64,000 nucleotides of DNA. Source: Faeciplasma sp048393055. Its GTDB lineage: Bacteria; Bacillota; Clostridia; Oscillospirales; Ruminococcaceae. The position numbers were made by a program, and so were the translations under genes. The stretch spans positions 46,651 through 110,650 of the forward strand of contig DBFJJS010000004.1 of the NCBI GenBank assembly GCA_048393055.1, given 5' to 3'. Below are positions 34,528 through 44,404 of the stretch, in pieces. Every line of letters begins with the position of its first letter. The first letter of the stretch is position 1. A model generated the notes under the pieces. It searched no databases. It was not told the origin of the DNA and saw only the letters and a list, made by a program, of their open reading frames with translations.

Positions 34528-36480
34528 GTGAAAAAGCAGCTTCCGAAGCTCTATATTTCCGTGTTGGGCGTGCTTATACTTGCTGCCGTCGCTTACGGCG
34601 TCGTGCTGGCGGTTCAGGGGAGTGTGCCGTCTATTGCAGTCGCGGTAGTGGTGTTCCTGTGTGCTGCCGCGCTCCTGATAGCGACGCTTGTAATGGACAG
34701 AGATATCACACGCTACGTTACCGCCATGGACAAAGATATAGTGTCTATAAGCCGGGAGACGTTTTACGATTTTCCCGAGCCCATTGTCATAGCGGACGAG
34801 AATGAGAAGGTGGTGTGGTATAACAGGTGCTTTGAGGCAAGGCTTTTCGGCGAGGACAGGGCGTATGGGATACCGCTGTCTGAGCTTGTCGGAAACAACA
34901 CCTCGAAAATCTTTGCTCAGAGCGGAGCAACGGTGAAGATACTCGACCATTACTACAGGGTTGCGGCAAGCCAGTCGGAAGCGTTTAAGCTGTCGGTGGT
35001 GAGGTTTTCGGACATTACGGACCACGTTATGCTCGAAAACGAGTATAAGGCGAGCCGCAAGACCGTGCTTATAATGATGATAGATAACTACGACGACGTG
35101 CTGCAAAACTCCAAGGAGAGCGACAAGACCAACGTTCAGGTTCAGATAGAACAGATTTTTGAAAGGTTCATAGAAAATACAAACGGAATTATACAAAAGA
35201 TTTCAAACGACAAGTTTTACGCTATCATCGAGGAGCGCCATCTCAGCAGGATAATTGAAAGAAAGTTCGACATACTCGACGAGGTGCGCTCGATTCAGGT
35301 GGGAGACCGCTCGAGCGTTACGCTTTCGATAGGCGTTGGAAGGGGCGCTACTACCCTTGCGCAGAGCGAGGCTTACGCCAAGCAGTCTCTTGACATGTGT
35401 TTGGGCAGAGGCGGAGATCAGGCTGCGGTAAAAACCCCAAATGGTTTTGAGTTCTTTGGTGGCATCTCGAAAGCGGTGGAAAAGTCCACCAAGGTCAGGT
35501 CAAGAATTATCGCCACTGCGCTGAAAGAGCTTGTTGAAAACAGCGACGTAATATACATAATGGGACATAAATTTGCCGATTTTGATTCGCTCGGCTCGTC
35601 TGTGGGGCTTTGCGGAGCGTTTCGGAGCATGGGCAAGCAGGCGTTTTGCGTAGTAGATCCCGAAAAAAATCTTTCAAAAACCCTTATAGAATACCTTAGG
35701 CAAAACGGCGAGGAAAGCTACTTTAAATCCTGCGAGAGCGCATTGAATGAAATAAACGAGCGCTCGCTGCTCGTGATCTGCGACACCCACAATCCCGACT
35801 TTGTGGACTCCAGGGAGCTTTACGAAGCGGCAAAGACGGTCGTAATAATAGACCATCACAGAAAGATGGTAAACCACATCGACAACGCAGTCGTATTCTT
35901 CCACGAGCCGTTCGCCTCGTCTGCAAGCGAAATGGCGACAGAGCTTATACAGTACTTCGGTTCCGATTGTAAGATACCGATATGCGACGCGGAGGCGCTT
36001 CTGGCCGGAATAATGCTGGACACCAAAAACTTTGTAATGCGCTCCGGCGCGAGGACGTTCGAGGCGGCAGCGCACCTTAAAAAGCTCGGCGCGGATACCG
36101 TGGCGGTAAAGAATCTGTTTTCGGATTCGCTTAATACCTATCGTGAAAAGAGCATACTAATCCAGTCGGCGACGCTTTTCCATGGCTGCGCAATAGCTAC
36201 GACCGATTCTGAAGCTCCCGAGCTTCGGCTTGCCGCTCCGCAGGCGGCGGACGAACTTTTGGGTATAATAGGCGTAAAGGCTTCGTTCGTAATATACAGG
36301 ATGGACGGAGTGTGCTACATATCGGCAAGGTCGCTGGGGGCGTTTAACGTTCAGCTCATAATGGAGGCGATAGGCGGCGGAGGACATCAGACCATGGCGG
36401 GCGCGCAGCTTAATATACCGGTAGAAGACGCCGTTAAAAAGGTAAAAGAAGCAATAGATAATTTTATTATAAAGCTGTAA
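34528..36480 (+). CDS. gdpP: GdpP-type cyclic-di-AMP phosphodiesterase
   Basis: A 650-residue membrane phosphodiesterase that hydrolyses c-di-AMP and so affects cell-wall and potassium balance. Two N-terminal membrane helices (about 10-55), a PAS-like region (YDFPEPIVIADENEKVVWYN), a degenerate GGDEF domain without the GGDEF motif, then a DHH domain with GHKFADFDSLGS, CDTHNPDF and IIDHHRK metal sites, and a DHHA1 domain with GGGGHQTMAGAQ. Start is GTG 34528 after GGAAGGGAT. It begins the conserved gdpP-rplI-dnaB gene run found widely in Firmicutes. Confidence 0.96.
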   Translation: MKKQLPKLYISVLGVLILAAVAYGVVLAVQGSVPSIAVAVVVFLCAAALLIATLVMDRDITRYVTAMDKDIVSISRETFYDFPEPIVIADENEKVVWYNRCFEARLFGEDRAYGIPLSELVGNNTSKIFAQSGATVKILDHYYRVAASQSEAFKLSVVRFSDITDHVMLENEYKASRKTVLIMMIDNYDDVLQNSKESDKTNVQVQIEQIFERFIENTNGIIQKISNDKFYAIIEERHLSRIIERKFDILDEVRSIQVGDRSSVTLSIGVGRGATTLAQSEAYAKQSLDMCLGRGGDQAAVKTPNGFEFFGGISKAVEKSTKVRSRIIATALKELVENSDVIYIMGHKFADFDSLGSSVGLCGAFRSMGKQAFCVVDPEKNLSKTLIEYLRQNGEESYFKSCESALNEINERSLLVICDTHNPDFVDSRELYEAAKTVVIIDHHRKMVNHIDNAVVFFHEPFASSASEMATELIQYFGSDCKIPICDAEALLAGIMLDTKNFVMRSGARTFEAAAHLKKLGADTVAVKNLFSDSLNTYREKSILIQSATLFHGCAIATTDSEAPELRLAAPQAADELLGIIGVKASFVIYRMDGVCYISARSLGAFNVQLIMEAIGGGGHQTMAGAQLNIPVEDAVKKVKEAIDNFIIKL

Positions 36481-36514
36481 CGAGGGCTATAAAACTACGA
36501 CACGGGAGGAAGCT

Positions 36515-36964
36515 ATGAAAGTTATACTTATCAAGGATGTAAAAGGCTCCGGCAAGGCAGGCACGGTGCTCGACGTAGCGGACGGCTACGCTCGAAACTT
36601 CCTGCTTGCAAAGGGCTACGCAATCGAGGCTACAGCCAAAAACATCAACGACCTTGAGGGAAAGAAGGCCGCCCAGCAGCACAGGCTTGACGTTGCAAAG
36701 GCTGAGGCTGAGGACGCGGCGGCAAAGCTCGAGGACAAGAGCTTTATTATCAGAGCAAAGGCGGGGCAGGGCGGAAAGCTTTTCGGCTCGGTGACGTCCG
36801 CCACTTTGAGCGAGAATATTAAGGAAAAGTTCGGCGTAGACGTGGACAAGAAGAAAATAGTTCTCGGCGCGGACATCAAGACATACGGCGATTACAGCTT
36901 CGAGGTTAAGATGACCCAGGGCGTAAGCTGCAGGATGACGGTTAAGGTAGTGCCTGAGGAATGA
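36515..36964 (+). CDS. rplI: 50S ribosomal protein L9
   Basis: A 149-residue protein of the large subunit. The N-terminal RNA-binding domain reads MKVILIKDVKGSGKAGTVLDVADGYARNFLL, followed by the long connecting helix and the C-terminal domain. It starts 34 bases after gdpP with a strong SD (GGGAGGAAG), in the conserved gdpP-rplI-dnaB order. Confidence 0.98.
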   Translation: MKVILIKDVKGSGKAGTVLDVADGYARNFLLAKGYAIEATAKNINDLEGKKAAQQHRLDVAKAEAEDAAAKLEDKSFIIRAKAGQGGKLFGSVTSATLSENIKEKFGVDVDKKKIVLGADIKTYGDYSFEVKMTQGVSCRMTVKVVPEE

Positions 36965-36992
36965 TGACAAATTCCTTTAAGGAGGAAATCAT

Positions 36993-38348
36993 ATGCCAGT
37001 AAACAGCCTGAGCGTTGAGGATCTCACCGGCAGGGAACTGCCCTACAGCCTCGAAGCCGAGCAGACGGTTTTGGGTGCGGTTCTTCTAAATCCGGACACG
37101 CTCCCTACAGTCATTTCAATGCTTAAGCCGGAGTGCTTCTACCGCGAACAGCACCGGCGAATATATTCTATAATCCTTAGAATGTTCTCAAACGGTCAGA
37201 ACGCCGATATCATTACCGTCATGAACGAGACGGTGACGGAGGGCGTATTTGAAACGGCAGAAATGGCTAAGGCGTATTTAAAGGGGATAATGGACGGCGT
37301 GCCGTCCACCTCGAATATAGCTTCATACTGCCGGATTGTGGAGGACAAATACCTGACACGCTCGCTTATCAGCACTGCAAGGGAAATTTTAGACTCCTGC
37401 GCGGACGGTTCGGAAGACCCAAAGACGCTTCTGGACCTTGCCGAACAGAAGATTTACGAGATAAGGCAGGGTAAGGAGGTAGACGGGCTGACGCGACTGA
37501 GCGAAATAGTAGTGTCGGCGTATGACAGGATACAGAAGCTTTCCGGAGAGGACAAGGACGAATACCAGGGGCTTCGTTCCGGATACAGCCTTTTGGATAC
37601 ATATATATCCGGTCTTAACAAGTCGGATCTTATAATAGTTGCGGGGCGACCCGGAATGGGAAAATCCGCGTTTGCGTTTAATATCGCGTCAAATGTGGCA
37701 AAGCGAAACCCAGATAAGGATATATGCATATTTTCTCTGGAGATGAGCAAGGAGCAGATAGCCACCAGAATGCTCAGCTCGGAGGCACTTGTGCCGAACA
37801 CCTCGCTCACTTCCGGAATGATTTCGAGCGACGAATGGATAAAGCTTGCCCAGGCGGCGGATACGCTGTCGCAGGTGAATATTTACATCGACGATACGGC
37901 CGGGATAACCGTTCCGCAGATGAAGGCCAAGCTCAGAAGAATGAGAAACTTGGGACTCGTCATAATAGACTATCTCCAGCTTATGGAGTCGTCTGCAAAC
38001 CACACCAGCCGTGTAAACGAGGTGTCGGAGATAACCCGTCAGATAAAACTGATGGCAAAGGAACTGAACGTTCCCGTTATTTTGGCTTCACAGCTGAACC
38101 GTTCCGTGGAGTCAAGGCAGGATCATCGTCCGATGCCGTCGGACCTTAGAGAATCCGGCTCGATAGAGCAGGACGCGGACATCATTTTATTTATCTATAG
38201 GGACGGAGTTTACAATAAGGACGACCCTAACCAGTCGGCGGCTGAGTGCATAATAGGCAAAAACCGTCACGGAAGCACAGGAACGGTGAATATGGCGTTT
38301 TTGGGAGAGTATACTCTGTTCAGAAACATAGACACAAGGACACAGTAA
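36993..38348 (+). CDS. dnaB: replicative DNA helicase DnaB
   Basis: A 451-residue hexameric helicase. The N-terminal collar domain has LEAEQTVLGAVLL; the RecA-like domain has Walker A GRPGMGKSAFAFNIA near residue 218, IFSLEMSKEQIATRML, Walker B LVIIDYLQLM, and SQLNRSVESR (arginine finger region). Length is normal and no intein is present. It starts 28 bases after rplI with AAGGAGGAAATC upstream, and its stop is two bases before tilS. Confidence 0.98.
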   Translation: MPVNSLSVEDLTGRELPYSLEAEQTVLGAVLLNPDTLPTVISMLKPECFYREQHRRIYSIILRMFSNGQNADIITVMNETVTEGVFETAEMAKAYLKGIMDGVPSTSNIASYCRIVEDKYLTRSLISTAREILDSCADGSEDPKTLLDLAEQKIYEIRQGKEVDGLTRLSEIVVSAYDRIQKLSGEDKDEYQGLRSGYSLLDTYISGLNKSDLIIVAGRPGMGKSAFAFNIASNVAKRNPDKDICIFSLEMSKEQIATRMLSSEALVPNTSLTSGMISSDEWIKLAQAADTLSQVNIYIDDTAGITVPQMKAKLRRMRNLGLVIIDYLQLMESSANHTSRVNEVSEITRQIKLMAKELNVPVILASQLNRSVESRQDHRPMPSDLRESGSIEQDADIILFIYRDGVYNKDDPNQSAAECIIGKNRHGSTGTVNMAFLGEYTLFRNIDTRTQ

Positions 38349-38350
38349 AT

Positions 38351-39679
38351 ATGTTGGACAAGGTAGCCGCTACTATAAGAAGATACAATATGCTAACCTA
38401 TGGCGAGAGAGTGTGCGTCGCTCTGTCGGGAGGGGCGGACAGCGTTTCGCTTCTTCTTGCGCTTCGCGAGCTTGGATATGATGTTTTTGCTTCGCATGTA
38501 AACCACAATCTGCGTGGCAGTGAGAGCGACAAAGACGAGGAATTTTGCAAAAGCCTTTGCGGCGGCCTCGGCGTAAAGCTATATGTCGACAGCGTGGACG
38601 TCAGGGGATACTGCGAGAAAAATAAGCTCTCAATAGAGGAGGGCGCGAGAAAGCTCAGATACAAGGCAATCCAAAAGCATTTGGACGGCTGCAAGCTCTG
38701 CACCGCCCACAATTTAAACGACTGCTTTGAAACTACAATATTTAATCTTGTAAGAGGCTGCGGCATAGGAGGACTTGCAGGCATACCTCCGGTAAGAGGT
38801 TTTATAGTGAGACCTCTTTTGGGCGTGACGCGGCAGGAAGTAGAGAAGTTTTTGCGGGACAGGGATCAGCCGTATGTGACAGACAGCACAAATCTTGAGG
38901 ACGGCTGTTCGAGAAATGTTATAAGGCTGAATGTTGTTCCTCAGCTTGAAAGGATTAATCCTTCGCTTTATAAAACATATTCCAAGACGCTTAGGACCTT
39001 TGAGTCGGCGGACAGATTCATAAATAAGTCTGCCGAGCTTGAGCTCAGGCGTTCCTTTGACGGCGAGGGATACCACCTGAAAAGCGTTAAGGACGAGCTT
39101 TTGCTTTCTCAAATGATATTTATTCTTTTGAAGGAGAATGACATTGAGCCGTCCTTTGAAAAAATCGACGCAGTGAGGCAGCTTGTGAAAAAAAACGACA
39201 GAATAAATATAGCTGTCGGCGTTTATGTGCGCGGCAACGCGGGCAGAATAAGCTTTGAAGGCGACGACGCTAGCAGGGATTTTATTTTTCCCTGCGATAT
39301 GACGTCGAGCTTAAGTACGGGAAAATACAGAATTGAATTCACAGGGATTTCACAATTTCGCATATCTGATTATAACAAAAAGGACTTAAAATGGTTCATC
39401 GATACTCGTAAGCCCGTCGGTCAGACAGCGATAAGAAGCTATGACGGCAATGAAAAAATAAAGCTTTTTGGCAGGGATTTTACTTCCACAGTAAAAAAGC
39501 TGCTGCAAGACGCCGAAAGGCGCGGCGCATTCGAACTGGGAGTGCGCAAAAAGGACAGGGTTGTTATTTCTGACGATCTCGGACCGATATTTGTTCAGGG
39601 CTTCGGCGTTGCTGAGAGAGCAGCGTGCGATCAGGAAACCAATTCTGCCGTAAGGGTAGATATTTTTAAAGACAGTTAG
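38351..39679 (+). CDS. tilS: tRNA(Ile)-lysidine synthase
   Basis: A 442-residue N-type ATP pyrophosphatase that changes C34 of the CAU-anticodon tRNA-Ile to lysidine, so that it reads AUA. Seen: the PP-loop VALSGGADSVSLLLALREL near residues 22-40, SHVNHNLRGSESDKDEEF, EEGARKLRYKAI and TAHNLNDCFETTIFNLVRGCGIGGLAGIPP, then the C-terminal TilS domain. ATG 38351 lies two bases after the dnaB stop, so the two are co-translated; the longer overlapping frame into dnaB is rejected. Confidence 0.96.
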   Translation: MLDKVAATIRRYNMLTYGERVCVALSGGADSVSLLLALRELGYDVFASHVNHNLRGSESDKDEEFCKSLCGGLGVKLYVDSVDVRGYCEKNKLSIEEGARKLRYKAIQKHLDGCKLCTAHNLNDCFETTIFNLVRGCGIGGLAGIPPVRGFIVRPLLGVTRQEVEKFLRDRDQPYVTDSTNLEDGCSRNVIRLNVVPQLERINPSLYKTYSKTLRTFESADRFINKSAELELRRSFDGEGYHLKSVKDELLLSQMIFILLKENDIEPSFEKIDAVRQLVKKNDRINIAVGVYVRGNAGRISFEGDDASRDFIFPCDMTSSLSTGKYRIEFTGISQFRISDYNKKDLKWFIDTRKPVGQTAIRSYDGNEKIKLFGRDFTSTVKKLLQDAERRGAFELGVRKKDRVVISDDLGPIFVQGFGVAERAACDQETNSAVRVDIFKDS

Positions 39680-39693
39680 GAACGATTTGACGC

Positions 39694-40218
39694 ATGGAGT
39701 GCCATGAGGAGCTTGAAGTTATGATTACTGCTGAAGAAATAGCATCGGCAGTAAAAAAGCTTGGCAAAAAGCTTGACGGGGATTATAAAAACGAACCTTT
39801 CGTGGTTATCGGAGTACTCAAGGGCTCGTTTGTGTTTATGGCTGATTTGGTAAGGGCGATAGGGCTTCCTATTACGCTCGACTTCATCAGCGCAAAAAGC
39901 TATCGGGGGACGTCGTCTGTGGGCGCGGTAAACGTTATGATGGATACCGAGCTTGATGTGGCGGGGAAAAGGGTTTTGCTCGTTGAGGATATACTTGATA
40001 CCGGCAGGACCTTGAGCGTATTAAAGGAAACTATGCTTGCGAGAGGCGCGCGCGACGTTAAAATCGCAGCCTTCATGGATAAGCCCTCACGTAGGATCAT
40101 AGATATAAATGCTGATTACAAATGCTTCACCATAGAGGACAGGTTTGTAGTCGGATACGGTCTTGACTACAACGAGCGCTACAGAAATCTTGATTATGTA
40201 GCAGAGCTGGTTCTGTAA
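39694..40218 (+). CDS. hpt: hypoxanthine phosphoribosyltransferase
   Basis: A 174-residue purine-salvage enzyme forming IMP or GMP from base and PRPP. The PRPP-binding motif VLLVEDILDTGRTL, the GVLKGSFVFMADLVRAI loop, and FISAKSYRGTSS are clear. It lies between tilS and ftsH, the same order as in Bacillus and many Firmicutes. ATG 39694 gives the usual nine-residue lead before ITAEEIA; ATG 39721 is a shorter alternative. Confidence 0.96.
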   Translation: MECHEELEVMITAEEIASAVKKLGKKLDGDYKNEPFVVIGVLKGSFVFMADLVRAIGLPITLDFISAKSYRGTSSVGAVNVMMDTELDVAGKRVLLVEDILDTGRTLSVLKETMLARGARDVKIAAFMDKPSRRIIDINADYKCFTIEDRFVVGYGLDYNERYRNLDYVAELVL

Positions 40219-40250
40219 GGCTAATCACATTACGGAAAAGAGGTATATCA

Positions 40251-42344
40251 TTGAAACTTGACAAATCTAAAGGGCTGTTGATCTATTTTGTCATATCAGC
40301 CGTAATACTTTTGTTTATTATAATGGGCTTCAGGGGTCTTATGACGCCTCAGGACACTACCACATATTCAGATATAATCCAGTACTTTGACGATTACAGA
40401 GTAAGTGAGTTCTCGCTTAATTTAGGCTCCGGAGAGCTTACCTATAAGCTTGACGGCGGCACCGAGGAATACAGCTATAATATTCCGAGCGTATCTGCAT
40501 TTTATAACGAATTATTTAATAATGAAACCAACTATCGCACTGAATATAATGCAACTCATAGCGTGCCGCTGAAATATAATCTCATACCGGCTACCGACAG
40601 CTCGTTCTGGCTGAACCTGATACCGACGCTTTTGATGATAGGCGTTATGATATTTGTCGTTGTTTCAATGTCAAGGAGCATTTCCTCTGCCGGAAAAATC
40701 AATTCCGTAGGCAAGGCGAATGTTAAGCTCGACAGCGACAACAAGAACAAGGTTACGTTCAACGATGTTGCCGGAGCTGACGAGGAGAAGGCAGAGCTTC
40801 AGGAGATAGTAGAGCTCTTAAAGAATCCAAAGAAGTATCACGATATCGGCGCTAAGATACCCAAGGGCGTGCTGCTTGTCGGTCCTCCCGGCACAGGTAA
40901 GACGCTTCTTGCAAAGGCCGTTGCCGGAGAGGCGGGAGTTCCGTTCTTCTCGATATCCGGTTCTGACTTTTTGGAGCTTTATGTCGGTGTTGGCGCGGCG
41001 CGTGTAAGAGATCTTTTTGATCAGGCAAAGAAGGCGGCGCCCTCAATAATCTTCATAGACGAGATAGACGCCGTCGGAAGGCGCAGAGGCGCGGGTCTTG
41101 GCGGCGGACACGACGAAAGAGAGCAGACGCTGAACCAGCTTCTTGTTGAAATGGACGGTTTTGAGGTCAACAACAGCGTAATCGTAATGGCTGCTACAAA
41201 CCGCCGCGACGTTTTGGACCCTGCGCTCTTAAGACCGGGACGCTTTGACAGACAGGTATATGTAAACTATCCCGACATAAAGGGAAGAGAGGAAATCCTC
41301 AAGGTTCATTCAAGAAATAAGCCGCTTGCTCCGGATGTTGACCTAAAGAAAGTGGCTGCGGCTACGGCGGGATTTACAGGCGCTGATCTTGCAAACCTTG
41401 TAAACGAGGCTGCGCTGCTCGCGGTTAAGAACGGCAGAAAGGCTATTTCAGAGCAGGACATGAGCGAGGCCTCCATAAAGGTCATAGCAGGTCCCGAAAA
41501 GAAATCAAGGGTTATTTTGGATAAGGAAAGAAGGCTTACCGCTTACCACGAGGCAGGTCATGCAATATGTCATTACTATCTGCCCACGCAGGATAAGGTG
41601 TATGAGGTTTCCATAATACCGAGAGGTCAGGCGGGCGGATATACGATGGCTTTGCCTGAGCACGACAAGTCGTACGTAACGAGAACCGAGATGAATGAGG
41701 AAATCATAGCTTTGCTGGGAGGACGTGCAGCCGAAAAGGTGGTGCTCGACGATATCTCGACCGGGGCTTCGAACGATCTTGAAAGAGCAACTAATATCGC
41801 AAGGAGCATGGTGACAAAGTACGGCTTCAGCGATAAGCTTGGTCCTATAGTATACGGCAGAGATGATGACGAGGTATTCCTCGGAAGGGACTATAACTCA
41901 AACAAGTCCTATTCTGAGGTTATAGCGGGCGAAATCGACAGCGAGCTTCGTTCCATTATTCATAACGCTTATGATAAGGCGATAGCCCTCCTTTCTCAGC
42001 ATGAGGATCAGCTTCACTTTGTAGCCAAGTACCTTATAGCTCATGAAAAGATAACAGGCGACCAGTTCGAAAGGCTTATGAACGGCGAGGACCTCGAAGC
42101 AGAGGAAAAAGCCGCTCAGGAAAAGGCAGCAAGAGAACAGGCTGAAAAGGGACATGCTGAAAAAGAATCAGGCGATGAGCTTCCCGCTGGCGAGGTTGCC
42201 AATGATGAGGAAGCAACACAGAACACTTCTGCACAGCAGAGCGATTCTGACAGCCTGTCTGCTTCATCCGGCGGCGCAGGCGAGGAGTACACTAAGAACT
42301 CCGGCGATAATACCGGCTCAAGCTCAGACGGCGCTTCTGATTAA
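40251..42344 (+). CDS. ftsH: ATP-dependent zinc metalloprotease FtsH
   Basis: A 697-residue membrane-bound AAA+ protease that degrades misfolded membrane and regulatory proteins. Two membrane helices (about 8-26 and 122-142) flank a small extracytoplasmic domain; Walker A GPPGTGKT is near residue 211, FIDEIDAVGR is Walker B, ATNRRDVLDPALLRPGR is the second region of homology, and HEAGH near 434 is the zinc site. From about residue 615 a Glu/Ala/Ser-rich disordered tail of ~80 residues follows, longer than usual. Start is TTG 40251 after AAAAGAGG; it follows hpt by 32 bases. Confidence 0.97.
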   Translation: MKLDKSKGLLIYFVISAVILLFIIMGFRGLMTPQDTTTYSDIIQYFDDYRVSEFSLNLGSGELTYKLDGGTEEYSYNIPSVSAFYNELFNNETNYRTEYNATHSVPLKYNLIPATDSSFWLNLIPTLLMIGVMIFVVVSMSRSISSAGKINSVGKANVKLDSDNKNKVTFNDVAGADEEKAELQEIVELLKNPKKYHDIGAKIPKGVLLVGPPGTGKTLLAKAVAGEAGVPFFSISGSDFLELYVGVGAARVRDLFDQAKKAAPSIIFIDEIDAVGRRRGAGLGGGHDEREQTLNQLLVEMDGFEVNNSVIVMAATNRRDVLDPALLRPGRFDRQVYVNYPDIKGREEILKVHSRNKPLAPDVDLKKVAAATAGFTGADLANLVNEAALLAVKNGRKAISEQDMSEASIKVIAGPEKKSRVILDKERRLTAYHEAGHAICHYYLPTQDKVYEVSIIPRGQAGGYTMALPEHDKSYVTRTEMNEEIIALLGGRAAEKVVLDDISTGASNDLERATNIARSMVTKYGFSDKLGPIVYGRDDDEVFLGRDYNSNKSYSEVIAGEIDSELRSIIHNAYDKAIALLSQHEDQLHFVAKYLIAHEKITGDQFERLMNGEDLEAEEKAAQEKAAREQAEKGHAEKESGDELPAGEVANDEEATQNTSAQQSDSDSLSASSGGAGEEYTKNSGDNTGSSSDGASD

Positions 42345-42357
42345 AATCCGTATGTAT

Positions 42358-42395
42358 AACCGGCTTTGACTTATGTCAGAGCCGGTTTTCTTTTG
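42358..42395 (+). terminator. intrinsic terminator after ftsH
   Basis: AACCGGCT...AGCCGGTT stem with an inner TGAC/GTCA pair, followed by TTCTTTT. Confidence 0.85.
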
Positions 42396-42513
42396 TAATA
42401 AATACACAAACGGCCGGTTTGAAAATTAAACATTTCGCACTAAGGACGCGTGCTGAATAAGTATTTGTAAATCTAATGTTATAAATGGTCAATCATTTGC
42501 TTAATATATGTTG

Positions 42514-42545
42514 TTGACAGTGGGCAAACATTGCGATAATATAAT
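42514..42545 (+). promoter_or_regulatory. probable promoter for the GH30 gene
   Basis: TTGACA at 42514-42519 with overlapping -10 candidates: GATAAT at 42535 (15-base spacer), TAATAT at 42537 (17) and TATAAT at 42540 (20). The 42396-42513 gap shows nothing else. Confidence 0.45.
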
Positions 42546-42608
42546 AACATTAGCTGGTTGGCTAAAGAAAACAGGAACATATATAGCAAAAAAGGAAAGG
42601 TGATTTAT

Positions 42609-44198
42609 TTGAAGAGACTGCACAAGCTGATGGCGGTTGCACTCGTCATTGCTCTGTCTATATCATGCATGAGCAGCGCCGCTTTTGCTGCTGATGCAAA
42701 CGTTACGATAGACCTTGACACCACCTATCAGACGATTGACGGCTTTGGAGCTTCGTACACATGGTACAGCGACTGGCTTACGACAAACGAAAACGCCGAA
42801 CAGGGCTACGACTGGATTTTTACAGACGCTGAATTTAATATCCTCAGATTCAGAGATCTGAACCATGTTGGCGAGGAGTACAGTCAGGCTCTGGAAGGAT
42901 ACCCCGCGTACAACGGCTATTATCAGGCTGCAGTAGCGCGCGGAATAGACCCTATTGTTCTGGTAACGAGCTGGGGTCAGTATGACAGAGATCTTGATTT
43001 TGTAGCCTTTACTGAGCTTGACGACGAGGGTCATACATATTATACATTGGCAAAGGACGAAAACGGCGAGTATATGTACGACGAGCTTGCGGATTTCTGC
43101 GTGCAGTCAATCCAGTACTTCTTTGACGCCGGAATACCCGTTCACTACTTCTCTATCTCGAATGAGACAGAGCTTCAGGGACTTCACATAGATGAGCAGG
43201 GCAACGCAAGAGCGGACGCCGGCTTCTATTTAGGCCCTGATGAAAACGAATACCACTGCGCGTACTGGAAGGCGCACCTGGCTGTATACGAGGCGTTCCA
43301 GGAGGCGTTCGGAGAGTTCGCACCCAAGATTACCGGCGCAGAGGTAATGGCCGATACGGCAAGCATCATGAAGGAATATCTTGATCCGCTTATTGAAGCA
43401 GACCCCGACAGCTTTGAGGTAATCGCTCATCATCTTTACGGAAGCGCCAACACTCCCCAGAGCTACAGCGAGGTAGGCGAGATGTTCTCTGATGATTACA
43501 CTATGTGGCAGACAGAGTGGTACTTTAATGAATACATCAACCACGCTGAAAAGATGGCGAACGAGTTTATTTATGAGAATCTGAGCGCGTATCTGTACTG
43601 GAACGGCGTTTGGGTTATGGATACGGGAAACTGCCTTATAGAGATTGCGGGCGCTAATCCCACCGACCCGATTCAAAGGAACGGCAACCACTACATTATG
43701 ATGCACTTCTCCAAGTACGTTAAGAACGGCTATCAGAGAGTAGACGTTCAGAACGATTCAAACTCAACCGTAGTAGCTTTTAAAGCGCCTGATTCTTCAA
43801 GGCTTGTAATAGTAGCAGTAAACAATACTCAGGAGGTCGACAACCTCGTATTTGACCTCGGAGATGCCGAGATTACATCAACAATGGGCTATCAGACAAT
43901 AGGCAACGAGAACAGGTTCAGATATGAATACTGGCTTGATACCGACTACTCTTCCGATGGTGTGGAGCTTCCCGCTCAGAGCGTGACTACATACGTTATA
44001 GATATGCCGGCTGACCCTGATTACGTAGCTCCCGTTGTTGAGGAAAAAGTGAACCCGTTCATTAAGACTCCTTCGGATATTTCCACCACCACTATAATAA
44101 TCATAGCGGCTGCTGCCGTAGTTGTGGTTGCGGTAATAGTTGTCTGCATAGTAGTCGTATCTTCAAAGAAGAAAAAGAAGAGCGCGGAAAATAAATAA
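42609..44198 (+). CDS. surface-anchored GH30-like glycoside hydrolase
   Basis: A 529-residue secreted enzyme. Signal peptide at residues 1-29 ending in AFA-AD. The mature part begins with DTTYQTIDGFGASYTWYSDW, the typical GH30 start ('IDGFGAS'). ISNETE (Glu near 185) is the acid/base block and WQTEWYF (Glu near 303) the nucleophile. A beta-sandwich side domain follows (about 400-480). The last ~35 residues are one long Ile/Val/Ala membrane helix and KKKKK tail, so the enzyme is held at the outer membrane face. GH30 members cut xylan, beta-glucans or related chains; the exact target is unknown. TTG 42609 is preceded by AAAGGTGATT. A sugar transporter follows. Confidence 0.85.
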   Translation: MKRLHKLMAVALVIALSISCMSSAAFAADANVTIDLDTTYQTIDGFGASYTWYSDWLTTNENAEQGYDWIFTDAEFNILRFRDLNHVGEEYSQALEGYPAYNGYYQAAVARGIDPIVLVTSWGQYDRDLDFVAFTELDDEGHTYYTLAKDENGEYMYDELADFCVQSIQYFFDAGIPVHYFSISNETELQGLHIDEQGNARADAGFYLGPDENEYHCAYWKAHLAVYEAFQEAFGEFAPKITGAEVMADTASIMKEYLDPLIEADPDSFEVIAHHLYGSANTPQSYSEVGEMFSDDYTMWQTEWYFNEYINHAEKMANEFIYENLSAYLYWNGVWVMDTGNCLIEIAGANPTDPIQRNGNHYIMMHFSKYVKNGYQRVDVQNDSNSTVVAFKAPDSSRLVIVAVNNTQEVDNLVFDLGDAEITSTMGYQTIGNENRFRYEYWLDTDYSSDGVELPAQSVTTYVIDMPADPDYVAPVVEEKVNPFIKTPSDISTTTIIIIAAAAVVVVAVIVVCIVVVSSKKKKKSAENK

Positions 44199-44212
44199 TA
44201 ACTGGCTTAGAC

Positions 44213-44244
44213 TGCTCGCGGCATAATCGCGGGCAGTTTTTTGT
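44213..44244 (+). terminator. intrinsic terminator after the GH30 gene
   Basis: CTGCTCGCG/CGCGGGCAG stem (44213-44221 with 44229-44237) with a seven-base loop and six T. Confidence 0.85.
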
Positions 44245-44317
44245 CCGAGCATCGTTAAATTCATGTGCAGAATGTATATAATGCATGTTCAAAATATATT
44301 CAGGCGGCAAAACCCGA

Positions 44318-44347
44318 TTGACAAGCCAACATCCTTGATGGTAAGAT
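44318..44347 (+). promoter_or_regulatory. possible promoter for the sugar transporter
   Basis: TTGACA (44318-44323) and TAAGAT (44342-44347), spacer 18 bases, in the 206-base gap after the GH30 terminator. Confidence 0.45.
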
Positions 44348-44404
44348 AAGGGTAAATGGTATGATATTTTTTCCGCCGTAAAGACGGCGTGTTGGAGGAA
44401 CAAC

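Noticed and set aside
38246..38350. Upstream extension of tilS into dnaB
   Set aside because: The added 35 residues are an out-of-frame reading of dnaB; ATG 38351 begins the conserved TilS N-terminus.
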